Made by a program: the position numbers and the translations under genes. The notes under the pieces are model-generated. The model searched no databases, had not been told where the DNA came from, and saw only the letters and a program-made list of their open reading frames with translations. 64,000 nucleotides of DNA from Paenibacillus sp. ACRRX. Its GTDB lineage: Bacteria > Bacillota > Bacilli > Paenibacillales > Paenibacillaceae. Of this stretch, positions 59,745 through 64,000 are shown piece after piece; positions within the stretch are counted from its first letter, which is position 1, and every line of letters starts with the position of its first letter. The DNA is taken from assembly GCF_022346885.1 (NCBI RefSeq), contig NZ_JAKRNK010000003.1, positions 248,001 to 312,000 of the forward strand. The letters are read 5' to 3'.

Positions 59745-60821
59745 GTGATTCCGATCGCCCCTTCTATCTATGCCCATATATCACCTGTCTTTGAATGGTT
59801 TGCCGCGATGTATCGCGTCGTTAATCATGAAATGCTGACCCCATCCGTGCCAAATGCTGCCGCATTTGCGTCTAAAGATATCGACCGCTTCGTCAAAGAG
59901 GCCAGACAAGCAATCGGTGCGGAAGGGTTAAAAGACCTGCAGCTGTTTTTTAATCCGGAGAGCTCTATGGGTATTTACTTGTTAAAGGATTTCTATATAA
60001 AAGGGTTACTGCACGATATTCAAGCAGCGATCCATGAGCTGGAGCATCTGCCTGCCAAGGACCTGCTAAATGCCTTCCTAAGATGTGTGAAATGGGAGGA
60101 CACGGACGTTATAGACGAGCATTCGGAATGGGATGCCCTATCCTTGCTCTCTCACATAAAACAATCCACCTTATCAGAGGAAGAACAATGGAAAGTTTTT
60201 TATTTTGCCCACGATGAAGAAGGAACGAAGCGTAAATTTTTGGCGATTGTCACACAATTTTATGAGACGGTGTATGCCGCATTCTCCATGCCATTTGAAA
60301 CGATTCACGAACAAACCGTGGAGCAGCTGAGGCATGTTTTTGAAGAGGAACGGGCGCATAACTTAAATGCCTTGCTTGGCCTTGATTTAGATGAGAAAAT
60401 GAATATGGAGTTGGAGACGATCTTTATTCCCTCCTATTTCTTTCATACATCCTCCATGCTGCTTCTGAATGATAAACAGATGTTGTGTATACTCGGAGCG
60501 AATCGACAAGCCTACTTGCAAGCCAAGCGCAACCAGAGCCAGCAGATCTCAGACATCTTTAAGCTGCTTGCTGATGAGAAACGGATCAAAATCATTCAAT
60601 TGCTCAATCAAGCTCCACGTTATGGTTATGAATTGGCTAAAGAAATTGAATTAACAAATTCTACAGTTTCTCATCATGTAAATGCATTAAGCCAGGCAGG
60701 TCTGGTAAAAGCTACTCGTCATGAAAACCGGGTTATGTATCAAGTCCAACCTGAACAGATCGAACGTTTGTTAGAGGAGTTATCTTCACTGCTGCTCCCT
60801 CACTCGCGTTTCGGACATTGA
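59745..60821 (+). CDS. ArsR-family regulator with large N-terminal domain (DUF5937-type)
   Basis: A 358-residue regulator. The N-terminal 260 residues are an uncharacterised helical domain; the C-terminal 90 residues are an ArsR winged helix (ISDIFKLLADEKRIKIIQLLNQ, YGYELAKEIELTNSTVSHHVNALSQAGLV, MYQVQPEQIERLLEEL). No metal-binding CxC in the recognition helix, so the ligand is probably organic and bound by the N-domain. GTG start at 59745 after AAAGGAG. Divergent from nitronate monooxygenase, its likely target along with itself. Confidence 0.82.
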   Translation: MIPIAPSIYAHISPVFEWFAAMYRVVNHEMLTPSVPNAAAFASKDIDRFVKEARQAIGAEGLKDLQLFFNPESSMGIYLLKDFYIKGLLHDIQAAIHELEHLPAKDLLNAFLRCVKWEDTDVIDEHSEWDALSLLSHIKQSTLSEEEQWKVFYFAHDEEGTKRKFLAIVTQFYETVYAAFSMPFETIHEQTVEQLRHVFEEERAHNLNALLGLDLDEKMNMELETIFIPSYFFHTSSMLLLNDKQMLCILGANRQAYLQAKRNQSQQISDIFKLLADEKRIKIIQLLNQAPRYGYELAKEIELTNSTVSHHVNALSQAGLVKATRHENRVMYQVQPEQIERLLEELSSLLLPHSRFGH

Positions 60822-60854
60822 CAAATAATTTTATTTGTAACTATAATAGTTACA
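60818..60854 (+). promoter_or_regulatory. Promoter and 19-bp palindromic operator of the Rrf2-type gene
   Basis: -35 TTGACA (60818-60823), 18-bp spacer, -10 TATAAT (60842-60847). The perfect palindrome TGTAACTATAATAGTTACA (60836-60854) is centred on the -10 box, so its binder must block transcription; autoregulation by the Rrf2 protein is most likely. The -35 overlaps the ArsR stop codon. Confidence 0.75.
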
Positions 60855-60869
60855 TCGAGGTGGTTCAAC

Positions 60870-61307
60870 ATGAAAATAAGCAGTCGCTTTAGCGTAGCCG
60901 TTCATATTCTATGTCTGCTCGCCTTGGAACGCAGCCAGCTCCTGACATCTGATTGGATCGCAGGCAGTGTGAATACGAATCCTGTCGTCATTCGCAGGCT
61001 GACAGGTAAGCTTAAGCAAGCCGGACTTGTTCAAGTCCGTCCAGGTACCGGAGGCGCAACGTTGCTCAAGGAACCAGAGCAGATTACGCTGCTTGATATT
61101 TATCGAGCTGTTGAAGTCGTCGAAGAGGGCGAACTATTCCATATGCACGAGCAGCCGAATCCAGATTGCTTTGTGGGTGCTAATATCCAGTCTGTACTCG
61201 AAGGCATATTGGTATCTGCGCAAGCCGCTATGGAAAGGGTTCTGGCTGAGATTCCACTGAGTGCGCTCGTAGACGATTTTCAAGAGCGAAAGCAGATCAA
61301 CGTATAG
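60870..61307 (+). CDS. Rrf2-family transcriptional regulator (YwnA-like)
   Basis: A 145-residue Rrf2 protein: MKISSRFSVAVHILCLLAL start, recognition helix region NPVVIRRLTGKLKQAGLVQVRPGTGGATLLKEPEQITLLDIYRAVE. IscR and NsrR-type members carry three Cys near residues 90-106; here that region has only one (NPDCFVG), so an Fe-S cluster is unlikely and it belongs with YwnA/Rrf2 regulators that respond to thiol or electrophile stress. Strong promoter with its own palindrome. Target genes beyond itself are not visible. Confidence 0.86.
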   Translation: MKISSRFSVAVHILCLLALERSQLLTSDWIAGSVNTNPVVIRRLTGKLKQAGLVQVRPGTGGATLLKEPEQITLLDIYRAVEVVEEGELFHMHEQPNPDCFVGANIQSVLEGILVSAQAAMERVLAEIPLSALVDDFQERKQINV

Positions 61308-61776
61308 AGCTTGTTGTTTACTTGTCAGGATAAATGAGGCTGACAGATAAAATAAAGATGATACGTTATCGTTGTCTAAGCTTATCTGCATCCCCTTCCC
61401 AGATGCAGATAAGAAGAAGAGACTGTCTGCAGCATAGCTGTGATAGGAGTCCCATAAAGTAACAGGTTACTGCTATTTCACCTGTCTACCGTATAGGAGG
61501 ATATCAAGTGTCGCTGTAAGGGCAGTCTCTTTTACATGTTAACCTTATCTATACATATGTGGAAAATGCCATTTCAACACGGAAGGATCCTTAAGCGCTT
61601 AAGATGAGGAATACTACTTCTTCTGAGCAAATGGGATAGTGGTGCTAAGGACTTTGAATATAGCAGATACGGACAAATAATTGGAATAACGCGATGACTA
61701 TAAAAAGACGGTCCTCATTCAAACAAAAGCCGCCCCCAAGTAACAATACTTAGGGAACGGCTTCTTTAACGTTATC
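61308..61776. other. Intergenic region, Rrf2 to RND pump, rich in inverted repeats
   Basis: 469 bp without a credible gene. It contains: a perfect 12-bp hairpin CTTATCTGCATC / GATGCAGATAAG (61381-61413, no T tract); arms AAGAGACTG (about 61414-61422) and CAGTCTCTT (about 61523-61531) enclosing about 100 nt that include an AGGAGG with a GTG-TCG-CTG-stop mini-frame; the palindrome CTTAAGCGCTTAAG (61590-61603); and the RND terminator. A structured RNA is possible but no class was recognised. Confidence 0.4.
61721..61764 (-). terminator. Terminator of the RND transporter gene
   Basis: AAGCCG...CCC / GGG...CGGCTT stem (inner AAGTA / TTACTT) followed by TTGTTT on the minus strand, 13 bp past the stop. 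Confidence 0.8.
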
Positions 61777-64000
61777 TTATGCGGCAGCCTGGTGCTGCTT
61801 ATCCTTACGGCGCAGCTTACTCAAGCTCTCGTACACTATAGGTACAATCAACAAGGTCAACAAAGTCGAGCTGGTTAATCCACCAATTACGGTAACACCC
61901 AAACCACGTGAGATGATACCACTGCCTTCAATACCAATCGCAAGCGGGATTAGCGCCCCGATCGTAGCAATCGCCGTCATCAGGATTGGTCTCAAACGAG
62001 TAACCCCTGCTTCCAGCAAGGCATCTCGAGTTGACATGCCCTCCTTCTCCTTGTGAATAACGCGGTCAATTAAGACGATAGCGTTAGTAACAACGATACC
62101 AATTAGCATAAGTGCCCCGATCATAGCGGAAATACTGATGGTCTCACCCGCGATCAACAGCGCAACCAATGCACCAATTATCGTAAATGGCAGGGAGAAC
62201 AGGATCGCAAACGGTGCTAGTCCACCCCCAAATGTGATCACAAGAATCAAATATACAATGGCAATGGCCGCAGCCATCGCAACACCTAATTGCGTAAATG
62301 ATTCCTTAATATCTTGGGTAACGCCGCCCATTGATACCTCCACACCCGAAGGCACAATAATCGTATCCATTTCTTTTTTCACTTCATTGGATACCGTAGT
62401 GACATTGCTCGACGTTATATCACCACTCACATCAATGACGAGACGGCCGTCACGGCGAGTTACAGTGTCCGATGTAGTTCCTTTTTTCACCTCGACAACA
62501 TCCTTGATCGCTACCGTTTGACCAAGACGAGATGTAATTTTCTTGTTTACGAGGTCGTCAATTGAAGCGTACTTTGGCTGTTCCACTTGCAAATAAACAT
62601 TTAGCTCCTCGCCATCTTTCTGAACAGTCGTTAATACTGGACGCACCCGCTGCTGACTGAGGCTCATTCCAACTTCAGCTGCCGTCAGCCCAAGTTCACT
62701 AAGCTTCTCTTGGTTTACTTCCAGCGTATATTCATCAAATGTTTTAGATAAGCTCGACTTTACATTTTTCAGATCGGCAATTTTCTTCATGCGTGCTTCC
62801 AGTTCTTGAACCACTGGCTTCATCTCTTCGATCTTATCTCCGTATATATACACCTTTAAGGAGTTGCCTCCCATTCCACCGGCTCCGAAATCCATCGTTC
62901 CCCAGCGGCCTTTCTTCGAATCAGCCTGCAGATCCTTCAGAACCTGGGTTTGTTCTTTTGTAAATTCAGGCGTATCTTTGCTATATTTCACGAAAAATAA
63001 CGCTTGATTGGTGCTTCCAGGACTGAAAGGATTTTCACCACCCAATGAGTATTGAACCGTCTCAACCCCATTGCGCTTACGGAAAAATTGATCAGCCTGT
63101 TCCGCAGTCTTGGTCACATCATCTAGAGTTTGTCCAGGCTCTGGGCTGTATGTGGCAATCACCATCTTTTCGGATTGCGAGGGCAGGAAGCTGACCCCGA
63201 CATACGGCACAAGCGCAAAGCTGCCGACCAGCAGCACAACTGCAACAATAGATGTAATTGCTTTGTGATTAAGTGACCAGTTCAACACCTTCTTATAACC
63301 GCGGCTTAATCGGCTTGGGTGCTCATCGTGTGCGTGCTGCTTGCTCTTGATTCCTTTCTTAAATAAAGAATGTGCCATCATCGGAACAATCGTGACAGCC
63401 ACAAGCAGCGAAGCAAGCAGTGCAAATACAATTGTCAACGCAAATGGCAGAAACATCTCGCCAATCATCCCTTGAACTAAACCGAGCGGTAAAAATACCG
63501 CAATCGTAACGATTGTAGAAGAGAAGATGGGCATAAACATTTCCTTAGTTGCTTCACGCATCAGATCCTTACCCTTTAGCTGTTCGCCTGGTAGCGACAT
63601 ACGACGGAATATATTCTCCACGACGACAATTGAGTCGTCTACCACACGTCCAATCGCAACGGTCATCGCGCCTAGAGTCATCATATTAAGCGTAATATCC
63701 ATCTGATTAAGCGCCAGAATTGCGATCAACAAGGACAACGGAATCGACACAACTGAGATTAAAGTTGTCCGGAAATTACGCAGGAACAGCAATATAATCA
63801 ACATCGCAAAAACAGCGCCAAAAATAGCTTTACTAAGCATCGTATTTACCGATTCTTCAATCGGCTTGCCTTGATCCATTGTAGAAATAATATCAAGATC
63901 AGGATACTTATCATGTAGTTCACTGACAGCCTGCTTTGTTCCATTCACCACATCAACCGTGTTGGCATCCGCACCTTTTACGATCTGAATGCCAATGGCA
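61777..64000 (-). CDS. RND-family efflux pump permease (HAE-1 type), 5' end outside window
   Basis: About 741 C-terminal residues of a protein that should be about 1030 long; the frame is open to the window edge. The first residues, GIQIVKGADANTVDVVNGTKQAV, lie in the first large external loop. Membrane motifs include MTLGAMTVAIGRVVDDSIVVVENIFRR (helix 4, proton-relay Asp pair VDDS), FLPLGLVQGMIGEMFLPFALTI, and in the second half ALMLIGIVVTNAIVLIDRV and GVTRLRPILMTAIATIGALIPLAIG. Gram-positive members (SwrC/YerP-like) export surfactants or lipids. The membrane-fusion partner, if any, is off the window. Confidence 0.92.
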   Translation of the reverse strand, partial: AIGIQIVKGADANTVDVVNGTKQAVSELHDKYPDLDIISTMDQGKPIEESVNTMLSKAIFGAVFAMLIILLFLRNFRTTLISVVSIPLSLLIAILALNQMDITLNMMTLGAMTVAIGRVVDDSIVVVENIFRRMSLPGEQLKGKDLMREATKEMFMPIFSSTIVTIAVFLPLGLVQGMIGEMFLPFALTIVFALLASLLVAVTIVPMMAHSLFKKGIKSKQHAHDEHPSRLSRGYKKVLNWSLNHKAITSIVAVVLLVGSFALVPYVGVSFLPSQSEKMVIATYSPEPGQTLDDVTKTAEQADQFFRKRNGVETVQYSLGGENPFSPGSTNQALFFVKYSKDTPEFTKEQTQVLKDLQADSKKGRWGTMDFGAGGMGGNSLKVYIYGDKIEEMKPVVQELEARMKKIADLKNVKSSLSKTFDEYTLEVNQEKLSELGLTAAEVGMSLSQQRVRPVLTTVQKDGEELNVYLQVEQPKYASIDDLVNKKITSRLGQTVAIKDVVEVKKGTTSDTVTRRDGRLVIDVSGDITSSNVTTVSNEVKKEMDTIIVPSGVEVSMGGVTQDIKESFTQLGVAMAAAIAIVYLILVITFGGGLAPFAILFSLPFTIIGALVALLIAGETISISAMIGALMLIGIVVTNAIVLIDRVIHKEKEGMSTRDALLEAGVTRLRPILMTAIATIGALIPLAIGIEGSGIISRGLGVTVIGGLTSSTLLTLLIVPIVYESLSKLRRKDKQHQAAA

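Noticed and set aside
1..64000. Prophage, insertion sequence, CRISPR array, tRNA or rRNA
   Set aside because: No transposase, integrase, spaced direct repeats, or tRNA/rRNA motifs were recognised on either strand; a tRNAscan or CRISPR search would settle this.

Overview
The window reads as a chromosomal segment of a Gram-positive, endospore-former-type Firmicute, most likely Paenibacillus or a close relative. Evidence: strong AGGAGG-type ribosome binding sites, lipobox lipoproteins instead of periplasmic proteins, LipO-like solute-binding lipoprotein, paired PadR regulators, CcdC, TPP/preQ1/guanine riboswitches with Gram-positive attenuators, and a copper-amine-oxidase N-domain protein of the kind common in Paenibacillus. 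The species is not resolved. No rRNA, tRNA, insertion sequence, prophage or CRISPR array was seen.

Layout. 1-4.6 kb: partial DHA2 efflux pump, then a thiamine-precursor ABC transporter operon (thiY, thiamine-binding protein, thiX, thiZ; minus strand) behind a TPP riboswitch and a terminator. 4.8-11.9 kb: DUF1722 protein, ZIP metal transporter, small unknown, a sulfatase plus orphan sugar-binding lipoprotein behind a cre site, a queuosine-precursor transporter under a preQ1-I riboswitch, and a PadR regulator. 12.2-30.6 kb: a rearranged flavin-based extracellular electron transfer (EET) locus: pplA-like bis-FMN lipoprotein, ndh2, a HepS-like small protein, polyprenyl synthase (dmkB-like), UbiA prenyltransferase (dmkA-like), U32 Fe-S protein, ECF transporter (ecfT, ecfA2, ecfA1), eetB, eetA, apbE and a Dcu-type C4-dicarboxylate carrier, interrupted by a PadR/FtsW-like pair and an aminotransferase. 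31-39 kb: CuAO-N protein, GH20 enzyme, then an extracellular fumarate-reductase-like lipoprotein with its FMN-binding lipoprotein, a formate/nitrite channel, and two paralogous beta-rich proteins. 39-47.8 kb: guanine-riboswitch-controlled FAD oxidoreductase, a degenerate-ABC/LytTR fusion regulator beside an ABC exporter, YCII protein, nucleoside-gate protein, fosmidomycin-type MFS. 48.0-49.5 kb: a radical SAM/SPASM maturase followed 18 bp later by an unlisted 27-codon gene with a perfect ribosome binding site, a probable RiPP cassette. 49.7-64 kb: ccdC, hrpB, S9 peptidase, GIY-YIG, DUF2087, amino-acid permease, nitronate monooxygenase with divergent ArsR regulator, Rrf2 regulator and a partial RND efflux pump.

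How it fits together. NADH oxidised by Ndh2 would reduce a dedicated demethylmenaquinone pool (DmkA/DmkB plus small partner), passed through EetA/EetB to FMN that ApbE attaches covalently to PplA and to the small FMN lipoprotein beside FrdA. FrdA could then reduce fumarate outside the cell, with DcuB exchanging C4 dicarboxylates. Sites of the form TGTGA-N6-TCACA (Fnr/CRP type) lie upstream of the U32 gene (perfect match), ndh2, frdA (two), the FNT channel and ccdC, which suggests that these are co-regulated by oxygen limitation. The two most interesting leads are this regulon-linked EET system and the small RiPP-like cassette at 48-49.5 kb.
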